Origin: Sphingobacteriia bacterium
Lineage (GTDB): Bacteria; Bacteroidota; Bacteroidia; Chitinophagales; Chitinophagaceae
DNA: 55,108 bases
NCBI GenBank assembly: GCA_004294135.1
Contig: RDZY01000026.1
Span: 1 to 55,108, forward strand
Direction: 5' to 3'
Every line of letters begins with the position of its first letter. Positions within the stretch are counted from its first letter, which is position 1. The position numbers and the translations under genes are program-made. Positions 17,118-25,333 of this stretch are shown here, piece after piece. The notes beneath the pieces are model-generated. The model was not told the origin of the DNA, did no database searches, and saw only the letters and a program-made list of their open reading frames with translations.

Positions 17118-18128
17118 TTAAACCCATGCTTTAATTAAATTGGTAATTTGCTCAGTCTCTATAATGAATCCATCATGCCCATAGGTTGAGTCAATGATTG
17201 CCAAAGTTACATTGGGTAAATGATCTGCCATAAATTGCTGTTCTGCAACGGGACAAAGAATATCACTGCTGATACCAATAATATAAGTCGGCTGATGGAT
17301 GGTCTTTAGCACATCAATCAATTCACCGCCGCGACCGCGACCGAGGTGGTGACTGTCCATCGACTTTGTCAACAGCCAATAACTGTAAGCATTAAAACGC
17401 TTTACCAGCTTCTCGCCTTGATATTGCAAGTAGGATGAAGCTTTAAAATGATCAATTTTTTCTGGATCAGGGTCGGTCTGCTTTTCTTGAAATGTAGCAT
17501 AGTTCCTATAGGTAAGCATCCCAATAGCTCGTGCTGCTTTTAAGCCCGCTGCGCCTGCATGGGCAGTACCTTCACTATGCCATGTTTGATCGGCTTCAAT
17601 AGCCATTCGCTGGGCGGTATGCACAGCAACTCCCCAAGCACTTTCTGAAGGTGATGTTGCTATTAAAAATAATTTTTGAATGATGACTGGTTCCATCATT
17701 GCCCATTCCAATACTTGGTATCCACCCATACTTCCTCCCATCAACAGCTTTATAGTATCAATCTGCAAGTGTTTGCGCAATAGTATATGCGCTGCCACCA
17801 TATCGCGGATGGTTACCAACGGGAAATCAGCAAAATAGGCAGTCCCCGTAGCTTTATTAATACTTAATGGCCCAGTGGAACCATAGCAGGAGCCAATAAT
17901 ATTGGCGCAGACAATAAAATGTTCAGATGGATTGAATAAACAACCATCTCCTACCAATCCCTTCCACCATTCAACAGGGTCCGCATTGGCTGTAAGCGCA
18001 TGGCATACCCAAATCACATTGCTCTTTTCTGTATTGAGTGTTCCGTATGTTTTGTACGCTATTTCTATACTGGGTAGTGCATTTCCGCTCTCCAGCATAA
18101 AAGGAGCTTCATATTTATATTGATTCAT
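17118..18128 (-). CDS. metX: Homoserine O-acyltransferase (MetX)
   Basis: Alpha/beta-hydrolase-fold enzyme activating homoserine by O-acylation, the first committed step of methionine synthesis. The 336-aa protein has the nucleophile elbow GGSMGGYQVLEW (S133), acid D289 in ISSDILCP and H318 in YGHDGF, a complete triad. YGSTGP near residue 82 is also characteristic. Whether acetyl- or succinyl-CoA is used cannot be decided by eye; MetX proteins vary in this. The start at MNQYKYEAPF is chosen over an ATG nine codons upstream. It is divergent from osmC-metZ across a 69-bp spacer, forming a methionine/sulfur cluster. Confidence 0.93.
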   Translation of the reverse strand: MNQYKYEAPFMLESGNALPSIEIAYKTYGTLNTEKSNVIWVCHALTANADPVEWWKGLVGDGCLFNPSEHFIVCANIIGSCYGSTGPLSINKATGTAYFADFPLVTIRDMVAAHILLRKHLQIDTIKLLMGGSMGGYQVLEWAMMEPVIIQKLFLIATSPSESAWGVAVHTAQRMAIEADQTWHSEGTAHAGAAGLKAARAIGMLTYRNYATFQEKQTDPDPEKIDHFKASSYLQYQGEKLVKRFNAYSYWLLTKSMDSHHLGRGRGGELIDVLKTIHQPTYIIGISSDILCPVAEQQFMADHLPNVTLAIIDSTYGHDGFIIETEQITNLIKAWV

Positions 18129-18174
18129 ACCGATTATTCCGCATTTCAACAGCAAAATAAAGGCATGTGCGGCT

Positions 18175-18182
18175 TACATTTG
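18175..18182 (+). promoter_or_regulatory. -7 promoter element for osmC-metZ
   Basis: TACATTTG matches TAnnTTTG and lies 15 nt before the osmC ATG at 18198, so transcription would start only a few bases upstream of the coding region. No convincing TTTG -33 element is visible. It lies in the divergent spacer with metX. Confidence 0.5.
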
Positions 18183-18197
18183 TTGAAATTTTTTTAC

Positions 18198-18620
18198 ATG
18201 GATCGAATTGAGCTAAAAAGAGTGGACAATGCCTATGCATTTGAAGCCGTTGACAGCAATGGGAATAAAGCCAGATTAGACGCTTCTTCCGCCATTGGGG
18301 GGCATGATTCTGGTATCCGTCCCATGCAATCTTTACTAATGGGATTGGGAGGATGCGGTGGGGTAGACATTCTATCCATCCTACAAAAACAAAAACAAGA
18401 AGTGACCGATTTTAGCATGGTCATTGAAGGGGAGAGAGAACAGGGTAAAGAGCCTTCTTTGTGGAAATACATTCATATTCATTTCCATTTTGTGGGTAAA
18501 GTAGACGCTGACAAAGCCGATAAGGCCGTTGCCTTATCACTTAACAAATATTGCTCGGTGGCTGCCACTTTAAAAGCAGCAGGTTGTACCATTGAATGGA
18601 CCATAAAAACTAAAGAATGA
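18198..18620 (+). CDS. OsmC family protein
   Basis: OsmC/Ohr-fold protein of 140 aa. In this fold paired cysteines reduce organic hydroperoxides. The sequence shows MQSLLMGLGGCGGVDILSIL with a cysteine on the conserved central helix, and a later NKYCSVAATLKAAGCTIEW with the second conserved cysteine, the usual two-Cys arrangement of the YhfA/OsmC branch rather than Ohr. The upstream -7 box supports the ATG at 18198 over one 26 codons earlier. It overlaps metZ by 4 bp (ATGA), so it is co-translated with a methionine-pathway enzyme. A sulfur- or persulfide-related role is a possible inference. Confidence 0.9.
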   Translation: MDRIELKRVDNAYAFEAVDSNGNKARLDASSAIGGHDSGIRPMQSLLMGLGGCGGVDILSILQKQKQEVTDFSMVIEGEREQGKEPSLWKYIHIHFHFVGKVDADKADKAVALSLNKYCSVAATLKAAGCTIEWTIKTKE

Positions 18621-19777
18621 ACAAAGAAACCAAAGCCATCCGCATACAAACCAATCGTACCCCTGAAATGGAGCATTCAACGCCCCTATTTCTTACCAGT
18701 AGCTTTGTATTTGATAATGCCGAAGATATGCGTGCTGCTTTCGCGGATGAGAACAATGATAATATTTACAGCAGATTCAGCAACCCAGGCGTGCAAGAAC
18801 TGGTAGATAAACTAGCTGCCTTAGAAGGTGCTGATGCTGGCTATGCCACTGCATCGGGCATGAGTGCTGTATTCGGTTCTTTTATGGCTTTACTAAAGCA
18901 GGGTGATCGATTGCTGGCCTGTAATTCCATCTTTGGCAGCACCCATACTGTGATTGCGAAATACCTTCCTAGATATGGAATTGAACACGGCTATATCGGT
19001 GCTGGTGCAACAGAGTCAGAATGGGAAGCGGCCATTACCCCGAATACTAAAATGATTTATATAGAAACTCCCACCAATCCTGGCTTGGAAGTGTTGGATT
19101 TGGAAATGATTGGCAGGCTGGCCAAAAAACATGGTATTATTTTTAATGTGGACAATTGTTTTGCGACTCCTGTAAACCAACGCCCAATTGAATATGGTGC
19201 CGATCTAGTGGTGCATTCTGCCACCAAGTGGTTGGATGGCCAAGGCCGGGTGCTGGGTGGTGTGGTATTGGGTAGGAAAGACCTGATACATGAAATTTAT
19301 TTGTTTTGTCGCAGCACTGGCCCTGCCCTCTCTCCCTTTAATGCTTGGGTGCTCAGTAAAAGTCTCGAAACGCTTGAAGTAAGAATGGAGCGACATGCTT
19401 CTAATGCTTTGTTTTTAGCCCAACAATTAGAAAATCATACAGCTATTGCTGCATTGCGTTATCCTTTTCTACCATCACATCCACAATATGCCATTGCTAT
19501 TAAACAAATGCAGAATGGGGGTGGTATTGTTTGTTTTGAGTTGAAGGGAGGATTGGAAGCGGGACGAAATTTTCTAAATAAGCTTAAAATGCTTTCTCTT
19601 ACTGCCAACCTCGGTGATACTCGCAGTATTGCTTCACATCCTGCCAGTACTACTCATGCCAAGCTATCGGAAGAAGAACGCAAAGCCGTAAATATTACCC
19701 CAGGTCTTATCCGCATCAGTGTGGGACTAGAACATAAGGATGATATTCTAGCAGATATATTGCAGGCTTTGTGTTAA
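18617..19777 (+). CDS. metZ: O-acylhomoserine sulfhydrylase / trans-sulfuration PLP enzyme (MetZ-like)
   Basis: Cys/Met-metabolism PLP enzyme (fold type I) of 386 aa. MetZ/MetB-type enzymes replace the acyl group of O-acylhomoserine with sulfide (giving homocysteine) or cysteine (giving cystathionine). The PLP lysine is K204 in HSATKWLDGQGR; the DGQGR continuation is typical of MetZ (O-succinylhomoserine sulfhydrylase). Other signatures: YSRFSNPGVQELVDKLAALE, ATASGMSAV, YIETPTNPGLEV and NLGDTRSIASHPASTTHA. The start overlaps the osmC stop (ATGA). Acyl-group preference is uncertain; a cystathionine gamma-synthase role cannot be excluded. Confidence 0.9.
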   Translation: MNKETKAIRIQTNRTPEMEHSTPLFLTSSFVFDNAEDMRAAFADENNDNIYSRFSNPGVQELVDKLAALEGADAGYATASGMSAVFGSFMALLKQGDRLLACNSIFGSTHTVIAKYLPRYGIEHGYIGAGATESEWEAAITPNTKMIYIETPTNPGLEVLDLEMIGRLAKKHGIIFNVDNCFATPVNQRPIEYGADLVVHSATKWLDGQGRVLGGVVLGRKDLIHEIYLFCRSTGPALSPFNAWVLSKSLETLEVRMERHASNALFLAQQLENHTAIAALRYPFLPSHPQYAIAIKQMQNGGGIVCFELKGGLEAGRNFLNKLKMLSLTANLGDTRSIASHPASTTHAKLSEEERKAVNITPGLIRISVGLEHKDDILADILQALC

Positions 19778-19813
19778 TGCGTTTTATTTTAAAAATGCAG
19801 ATTGCGCTAATAG

Positions 19814-19856
19814 AAAAAGCCTGCTCACTACAATTATATTAGTATAGTGAGCAGGC
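19814..19856 (-). terminator. Terminator after the minus-strand outer-membrane gene
   Basis: A perfect 12-bp stem (19819-19830 with 19845-19856, GCCTGCTCACTA/TAGTGAGCAGGC) is followed leftward by a T5 tract. On the plus strand it lacks a T-run but may still slow metZ transcription. Confidence 0.8.
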
Positions 19857-19862
19857 AAAATA

Positions 19863-20441
19863 TTAAAGCACTATTCCAAGAGAAAAATTCAACAACAGTC
19901 TTTCTAATTTACCAGTTGCATCATTATACGCTGAAAGCTTGGTAGCAAAGGGGGCATACCCAATATAAAATGCACCATACAAATTTTTACTCGATTGTTT
20001 TTGCACGCCCAAGTTTAAAAAAACCCCGGCACTGCCATTGTTAATTCTTTTCCCTTCATTGATAGATGCAATGCTGTTTGATTTTAAATAAGGCTCTAGT
20101 CCAATATACCAAGCAGAAAAATTACGAATACTTTTGCCTTGTCTTTGTCTTCTTTTTTTATTGTAGTAATACCTATATTCCAATGATGAAAGAGAACTAA
20201 CCTGAGAAACTACTTTACCATTGCTTACCAATCCACTTGCACCTATTGAAAATGCCAAACCCGTTTTGGCTAAAACACTCATTTCCTCATTTATTTTCCT
20301 TTCGTATTGAAAGTTGATTAAAGGATTTGGGAAGCTAACTACCAGCCGGCTCATACTTTCATCGATGGTATTTTTATAGTCGTTTTGAGCAGCACAAAAT
20401 TTGCCCATTAATATCAACGCAAAGAATATTAGATTTTTCAT
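19863..20441 (-). CDS. Exported protein, probable outer-membrane beta-barrel
   Basis: A 192-aa protein with a signal peptide (MKNLIFFALILMGKFCAAQ) and a body of alternating hydrophobic/aromatic strands (VSFPNPLINFQYERKI, SLEYRYYYNKKRR, SAWYIGLEPYL, GVFLNLGVQKQ, YGAFYIGYAPF). It ends in hydrophobic LLLNFSLGIVL, consistent with a small outer-membrane barrel. No family-level assignment is possible by eye. The start at 20441 is set by the signal peptide; the frame extends 17 codons further without sense. It lies 56 bp downstream of cmk on the same strand and is followed by a strong terminator. Confidence 0.8.
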   Translation of the reverse strand: MKNLIFFALILMGKFCAAQNDYKNTIDESMSRLVVSFPNPLINFQYERKINEEMSVLAKTGLAFSIGASGLVSNGKVVSQVSSLSSLEYRYYYNKKRRQRQGKSIRNFSAWYIGLEPYLKSNSIASINEGKRINNGSAGVFLNLGVQKQSSKNLYGAFYIGYAPFATKLSAYNDATGKLERLLLNFSLGIVL

Positions 20442-20497
20442 ATTGCAATTATAATTATTTTTTTCAAATCTCACAAGGGTTTCAACCAACACTTGAA

Positions 20498-21181
20498 CTA
20501 CTGTGCGGAAAGTGTATCCCTCACCAATTGAAGGGCAGTACTGAGCTGCTCTTCTCTTGTAAGATTGCTATTGTCTAATATAATGGCATCGTCTGCTTTT
20601 CTAAGGGGACTGAACTCGCGATTGCTATCGATATAATCGCGCATTTCTAAATTGTCTTTCACTTCTTCAATGGTAATATTGGCGTTTTTTGCAAACATTT
20701 CTTTAAACCTTCTTTCTACCCGCACTGCTGGATCCGCCGTTACAAATATTTTTAATTCAGCATTGGGAAAAACGGTTGTCCCTATATCTCTTCCATCCAT
20801 TACAATACCTTTCTTCTCCCCCATCTTTTGCTGTTGCGCCACGCCAAATTCACGAATATACTGGTTGGCTGCCACTTCACTTACGTGCTCACTCACCAGC
20901 ATATCCCTTACCAAAGCTTCCACATTTTCATCATTCAATAAAATATCACAACTGCCCGTACTATCATTGTAATCGAAATCTAAATGTATTGCTGACAGTG
21001 CAAGCTGAACTGCTTCATTATTATTCCAGTCAATATGATTCCGTAAAAAATACAAAGTAATGGCTCGGTACATAGCACCACTATCAATAAATACATAGTT
21101 TAACTGGCGCGCAATGGCTTTGGCCAAAGTACTCTTGCCACAGGACGAAAATCCATCTAAGGTTATTATAATCTTTTGCAT
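20498..21181 (-). CDS. cmk: Cytidylate kinase
   Basis: Phosphorylates CMP and dCMP with ATP, salvaging pyrimidines and supplying CDP; cytoplasmic. The 227-aa length fits bacterial Cmk. Conserved parts: the P-loop ITLDGFSSCGKSTLAKAIA at the N-terminus, DSGAMYRA (CMP binding), VMDGRDIGTTVFPNAELKIF, the lid ERRFKEMFAK, and the RDYIDSNREFSPLRKADDAI region typical of Cmk. The gene is followed by the outer-membrane barrel gene after 56 bp. Confidence 0.97.
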   Translation of the reverse strand: MQKIIITLDGFSSCGKSTLAKAIARQLNYVFIDSGAMYRAITLYFLRNHIDWNNNEAVQLALSAIHLDFDYNDSTGSCDILLNDENVEALVRDMLVSEHVSEVAANQYIREFGVAQQQKMGEKKGIVMDGRDIGTTVFPNAELKIFVTADPAVRVERRFKEMFAKNANITIEEVKDNLEMRDYIDSNREFSPLRKADDAIILDNSNLTREEQLSTALQLVRDTLSAQ

Positions 21182-21212
21182 AATTATTTACCAATACACA
21201 ACAAATGTAAAC

Positions 21213-21244
21213 AAAAAGCCATCCCAATAATAATCGGGATGGCT
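21213..21244 (-). terminator. Terminator after the fasciclin gene
   Basis: A perfect 9-bp stem (21217-21225 with 21236-21244, AGCCATCCC/GGGATGGCT) with a 10-nt loop is followed on the minus strand by a T-run. It separates the fasciclin gene from cmk. Confidence 0.8.
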
Positions 21245-21268
21245 CAATAAAAAATTAATACTGTTGGC

Positions 21269-21820
21269 TTAAGAAGGCATTACTACCGTATCTATTACGT
21301 GTATTACTCCATTACTCTGAAAAACATTGGCAATGGTAACTTCTGCCATACCACCCTTTTCATCGGTCAAAATAAGTTTTTTGCCTTTCATGCTGGCTTT
21401 TAAAATACCACCTGAAACTGTTTTTAAAGTTGCAGTCCCGCCGCCTTCCTTAATTAACTGTGCAATGGCTTTTGCATCAAACTTACCAGCAATAACATGG
21501 TAGGTCAAGATTTTAGTAAGCGTAGCTTTATTCTCAGGCTTTACCAAAGTCTCTACCGTTCCAGCGGGTAATTTACCGAATGCTGCATTAGTAGGCGCAA
21601 ATACGGTAAAAGGGCCAGCACTTTGCAAGGTTTCTACCAACCCTGCTGCTTTAACAGCAGCAACCAAAGTGGTATGATCGGCTGAATTTACTGCATTCTG
21701 AATAATGTTTTTAGAAGGATACATGGCGGCGCCACCAACTTCTACTGTCTTCTCTACATTTTGTGCTACTGCGGTTGTAAAAGCAAAAGCTGATACCAAC
21801 AAAAAGGAAATCATTTTCAT
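21269..21820 (-). CDS. Exported fasciclin (FAS1) domain protein
   Basis: A 183-aa protein with a signal peptide (MKMISFLLVSAFAFTTAVAQ) and one FAS1 domain (residues about 37-181). Diagnostic FAS1 boxes are present: H1 GPFTVFAPTNAAFGKLPAG and the YH pair in LTKILTYHVIAGK, with the C-terminal H2-like NGVIHVIDTVVMP. Bacterial FAS1 proteins are extracytoplasmic and often thought to mediate adhesion or matrix contact; a specific partner is unknown. It is monocistronic, with its own terminator. Confidence 0.93.
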   Translation of the reverse strand: MKMISFLLVSAFAFTTAVAQNVEKTVEVGGAAMYPSKNIIQNAVNSADHTTLVAAVKAAGLVETLQSAGPFTVFAPTNAAFGKLPAGTVETLVKPENKATLTKILTYHVIAGKFDAKAIAQLIKEGGGTATLKTVSGGILKASMKGKKLILTDEKGGMAEVTIANVFQSNGVIHVIDTVVMPS

Positions 21821-21898
21821 AAATTTTGATTTTAAGCGGTTGTTATTTTTTGTTTACAGCAATATATACGGAACCAAATTGTATCTGGTTTTACCACT

Positions 21899-22819
21899 TT
21901 AAAATAAATTTGGATAATCGCTGATAACCCCATCTACACCCAGTAATTTTAGTTGTTGAATAGCGGTACGATCATTCACCGTCCACGGTATAATGCGTAT
22001 GCTTTTTTGGCGACAAGCAGCTATCAATTGGGGGGTTACTAAAGTATAATGTGGACTGTAAATAGTAGGCACAAAACCCAATTTAGTAAGTTGTTCTTCG
22101 AACGATTTTTTATCGTAATCTTCTACCAATAAGGCAGTTTGAATGGCTGGATAATATTGGTGCAAATACTGTAAGGTTCGAATATCAAAAGATTGGATGA
22201 TTACCCTATCCTGAATTTTTTTCTTTTTTATGATACCCATAATTAAGTCTACAAACTCCGCTGGTGGAGGGTGGTATTTACCATCGGTAGCAGGTGTAGT
22301 CTTGGTTTCAATATTATAATAAATGGGTGGTTTGCGTTTTGCCCTTGTATAATTTTCTGCTGCATCAATAAGGTTGCTGAGCAATGGTTTGGTAGCAGCT
22401 ATTTTTTGTTGTTGCGGAAATCGGGGATGCAATTTCATACCCACATCATACCGCTGCGTTTCTAAATAATCCATCTGAAAAATATTCAGACTTTTTTCTT
22501 CCCCTTCTGAAACAGTGGCACCGTTTTCTTTGGTCGTTATTTCATGATTAAAAAAAGCTTCGTGACTCAAAATCACTTGTAGGTCTTTGGTAATCACGGC
22601 GTCCATCTCCAAGGTAGTAACGCCAAGATCAATCGCATAAAGCATGGCAGCAAGCGTATTCTCAGGCATGAGGCCGCGACAACCACGGTGACCTTGCTGA
22701 TCGAATACAGGAATTTTCATACGGGTTGATTTGTTTTGTGGACTTATTTTACAAGCCGTAAAAAACATCCCTATTAGTAGTACAAACCAAGTTGAATTCC
22801 ACCCATTATTTCTTTGCAT
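21899..22819 (-). CDS. Glycerophosphodiester phosphodiesterase lipoprotein
   Basis: Predicted lipoprotein (306 aa from ATG 22819) with lipobox FFTAC (C23). GDPD TIM-barrel enzymes hydrolyse glycerophosphodiesters to glycerol-3-phosphate and an alcohol. Catalytic residues are visible: H44-R45 in QGHRGCRG, E53-N54-T55 in MPENTLAA, E71/D73 in TLEMDAVITKD and H86 in ILSHEAFF. The C-terminus has IIPWTVNDRTAI and DGVISDYP as in the family. The start overlaps the 3' end of the PaiB gene by 14 bp, indicating an operon paiB-gdpd. Likely faces the periplasm. Confidence 0.92.
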   Translation of the reverse strand: MQRNNGWNSTWFVLLIGMFFTACKISPQNKSTRMKIPVFDQQGHRGCRGLMPENTLAAMLYAIDLGVTTLEMDAVITKDLQVILSHEAFFNHEITTKENGATVSEGEEKSLNIFQMDYLETQRYDVGMKLHPRFPQQQKIAATKPLLSNLIDAAENYTRAKRKPPIYYNIETKTTPATDGKYHPPPAEFVDLIMGIIKKKKIQDRVIIQSFDIRTLQYLHQYYPAIQTALLVEDYDKKSFEEQLTKLGFVPTIYSPHYTLVTPQLIAACRQKSIRIIPWTVNDRTAIQQLKLLGVDGVISDYPNLF

Positions 22820-23435
22820 AATTAGCGTGTTGTTGCATGGCTGCTGCTGTTGTTTGATCATCATTATCACCCGTTTGGAGGTGTTGCACTATTTTTTGTT
22901 GCAAGGCTTTGTCTTTGTTCTGGCTTAATTTAAACACATGCTGGAGGTCCGTCACTTCAATTTCAAAAGCCACAATAGCTTTCATCAATCCCCTTATATA
23001 TTGCTCATCCATTTTACCCATCAATGCAGGAGAATGTGGATTCTGTTCAAAATGTTCGGTCAATTCACCCAGCAAATTATACAATGCTTCATCGCCTAAA
23101 AAACGAAGCACCCCACTTGCGTGTACTGCCATATAATTCCAAGTACTGGCTACATTTTGTGGCTCATACAATTGCGCACTAATATAAGTGTGTGCGCCAT
23201 GAAAAATAGCCAACACTTGTTGATTTTCTTCAAAGGCAATGGTATGATTTTGTTTGCGCATAATATGCGCCTGCAAAAACAATTGATCACCACGCTCTTT
23301 TACCAAAGCAGGTATATGTGTTGCTACCGGTTTACCGCTTGCATCTGCTCCGCAAATCACTACAAAAGGATGGGCTTTCATAAAAGCAATTACTTCTGCC
23401 GCATCATGGGCTTTAAAATCGGCTAAATTATACAT
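22806..23435 (-). CDS. FMN-binding PaiB-family protein
   Basis: PaiB/FMN-binding split-barrel protein of 209 aa. The N-terminus MYNLADFKAHDAAEVIAFM and the barrel FVVICGADASGKPVATHIPAL, with AHIMRKQNH and VASTWNYMAVHASG downstream, are characteristic; the latter contains the conserved STWNY. In Bacillus PaiB is named a negative regulator, but biochemical function in Bacteroidota is not established. There is no DNA-binding domain visible, so flavin-dependent detoxification is an equal possibility. The C-terminal tail is Gln-rich. It lies 7 bp after mrp, so mrp-paiB-gdpd is probably one operon. Confidence 0.9.
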   Translation of the reverse strand: MYNLADFKAHDAAEVIAFMKAHPFVVICGADASGKPVATHIPALVKERGDQLFLQAHIMRKQNHTIAFEENQQVLAIFHGAHTYISAQLYEPQNVASTWNYMAVHASGVLRFLGDEALYNLLGELTEHFEQNPHSPALMGKMDEQYIRGLMKAIVAFEIEVTDLQHVFKLSQNKDKALQQKIVQHLQTGDNDDQTTAAAMQQHANYAKK

Positions 23436-23442
23436 ACTGAAT

Positions 23443-24537
23443 TTATTGTACCACTTCTACTAAAGCGGTTTTGGGTATATTGGCATTTCGCACCGCAATA
23501 TTTCTGACTGCTTGTGCCGTAAAATTTCTAAATGCTTGTTTGCTTAATTCATCATTCCCAACCATAGAGGGAAGCCCTTCATCACCTCCTTCACGAATAG
23601 ATTGTACCAGCGGAATCTGTCCAAGAAATGGCAGGTCGTATTCTTCTGCCAGTCGCTTCCCACCTTCTTTTCCAAACAAATAATATTTGTTGTTGGGCAA
23701 TTCTGCTGGTGTAAAATATGCCATATTTTCTATGAGCCCAATAATGGGTACACTAATTTGGGCTTGACCAAACATGGCGATTCCTTTTTTAGCATCTGCC
23801 AATGCAACAATTTGTGGTGTAGTTACAATTACCACACCCGTAACAGGCACGGTTTGCATCAGCGTAAGGTGAATATCACCAGTGCCGGGCGGCATATCTA
23901 TCACCAAATAATCGAGTTCACCCCAATCAACATCGGTCACAAACTGGCGGATGGCACTGCTGGCCATAGGCCCTCTCCATACCACCGCATTTTTTTCATC
24001 CACCAATAATCCTATACTCATCACTTTAATACCGTATTTGTTCAGTGGCACAATCATACCCTTGCCATTCACATCTTTCATCATTGGGCGCTCTCCCCTC
24101 ACCCCAAACATAATGGGTACAGAAGGCCCATATATATCAGCATCCATCAACCCAACACTGGCACCTCCTTCGGCCAAAGCAAGGGCAAGATTAGCAGAGA
24201 TGGTACTTTTACCTACCCCACCTTTTCCGCTCACAACAGCAATAATATTTTTCACCCCGCCAAGTACTTTTTGATCGTCTTTCCTAGTGCTGGTGGTATT
24301 GGCGGTGAAGTTTACTTTCACTTGCGCGTTTTTATTCACCAACAATTTAATGGCATTTTCACTGGCACGCTGCATCATGTCTTTCATGGGGCAAGCTGGT
24401 GTAGTTAGTACGATAGTAAAACTTACGGCATCTCCATCAATGGCAATATCCTTTATCATATTGAGTGTTACCAGATCCTTACCCAAATCGGGTTCCTGTA
24501 CATTACTGAGGGCTTTAAGAATTTCGTCGATGGTCAT
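23443..24537 (-). CDS. Mrp/NBP35-family Fe-S cluster carrier ATPase
   Basis: Scaffold ATPase of the Mrp/ApbC family thought to deliver Fe-S clusters to target proteins; cytoplasmic. Residues 1-80 form an MIP18/DUF59 domain with TTPACPMKDMM. The P-loop is GKGGVGKST (104-112), followed by DADIYGPS, the Switch II MPPGTGDIHLTL and GLIENMAYFTP. The CxxC pair usually found after ENM in enterobacterial Mrp is absent here (ENMAYFTPAELPNNKYY). The C-terminal IREGGDEGLPSM is conserved. It is the first gene of a three-gene minus-strand operon and is divergent from the 24674 gene. Confidence 0.95.
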   Translation of the reverse strand: MTIDEILKALSNVQEPDLGKDLVTLNMIKDIAIDGDAVSFTIVLTTPACPMKDMMQRASENAIKLLVNKNAQVKVNFTANTTSTRKDDQKVLGGVKNIIAVVSGKGGVGKSTISANLALALAEGGASVGLMDADIYGPSVPIMFGVRGERPMMKDVNGKGMIVPLNKYGIKVMSIGLLVDEKNAVVWRGPMASSAIRQFVTDVDWGELDYLVIDMPPGTGDIHLTLMQTVPVTGVVIVTTPQIVALADAKKGIAMFGQAQISVPIIGLIENMAYFTPAELPNNKYYLFGKEGGKRLAEEYDLPFLGQIPLVQSIREGGDEGLPSMVGNDELSKQAFRNFTAQAVRNIAVRNANIPKTALVEVVQ

Positions 24538-24640
24538 TGAGTAAGTTTTTGTTAAAATAACAGATAAGTCGCAAAGTTAACAATACAGCACTTTACTTTG
24601 TTGTGATTTACGGAGTTTAACCAAGAAGCTGGTAAAACAT

Positions 24641-24648
24641 TACTTTTG
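24641..24648 (+). promoter_or_regulatory. -7 promoter element for the 24674 operon
   Basis: TACTTTTG matches TAnnTTTG and lies 25 nt before the ATG at 24674. No clear TTTG at the expected -33 distance. Confidence 0.45.
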
Positions 24649-24673
24649 CCTAAGATATTTAGTTGTAGCAAGC

Positions 24674-25327
24674 ATGAACTTAAAACCAACCCTTTCTTTA
24701 TTACTCATCACCAGCTTGATTTTGTGTGCAAAACTGCAGGCTCAACAGCAAGGCAATCCTGATAGGGACTCTATTGTACAATTGTACGGAGTAGTGATGA
24801 CCGCTGATAGCCTCCAAGGCATTCCCTCTGCCTCCGTTATTGTAGAAGGAAAAAGCAGGGGAACCATCACCACCTATGATGGGGTTTTCTCTATTGTTGT
24901 AATGAAAGGCGATAGAATTACGTTCTCCAGCATTGGCTTTAAAAACAGCACCATCTTAATACCCGCTAATTTAGCCGATAACCAATACAGTGTTATCCAG
25001 CTACTGGTAAACGATACCACCTATTTACCCGCTACCATTTTAAGACCGAGGCCAACGAAGGAACAGTTTGAACGCGACTTCCTAAACAATCGTCTCCCCG
25101 ATGATGCTTATGAAATAGCCCGAAAAAATACCGATGAAGCTACCCGCAGAATTTTAATGAATAGCCTTCCTGCTGATGGTAGAGAAGCGGTGAATTTTCA
25201 GTTGAAACAGCAAAGCAATAAATATTATCATGCGGGACAATTACCGCCTATGAATATTCTTAATCCTGCTGCCTGGGCCGATTTTATACAATCCTGGAAG
25301 CGGGGCGACTTTAAGCGAAAAAAATAA
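24674..25327 (+). CDS. Exported carboxypeptidase-like regulatory domain protein
   Basis: A 217-aa exported protein with a signal peptide (MNLKPTLSLLLITSLILCAK...QA) and, at about residues 35-110, a carboxypeptidase-like regulatory (CarbopepD_reg_2) beta-sandwich: LYGVVMTADSLQGIPSASVIVEG, then GTITTYDGVFSIVV and FSSIGFKN. The C-terminal half is helical and basic (EQFERDFLNNRLPDDAYE, RRILMNSLPADGRE) and unlike a TonB receptor. Proteins of this build are common in Bacteroidota and often of unknown function. It is the first gene of a three-gene operon with hbd and ydcF (gaps 6 and 2 bp). Confidence 0.85.
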   Translation: MNLKPTLSLLLITSLILCAKLQAQQQGNPDRDSIVQLYGVVMTADSLQGIPSASVIVEGKSRGTITTYDGVFSIVVMKGDRITFSSIGFKNSTILIPANLADNQYSVIQLLVNDTTYLPATILRPRPTKEQFERDFLNNRLPDDAYEIARKNTDEATRRILMNSLPADGREAVNFQLKQQSNKYYHAGQLPPMNILNPAAWADFIQSWKRGDFKRKK

Positions 25328-25333
25328 CTACTT

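Noticed and set aside
17118..19777. SAM or other riboswitch in the metX/osmC spacer
   Set aside because: The divergent spacer is only 69 bp and shows no folded aptamer core.
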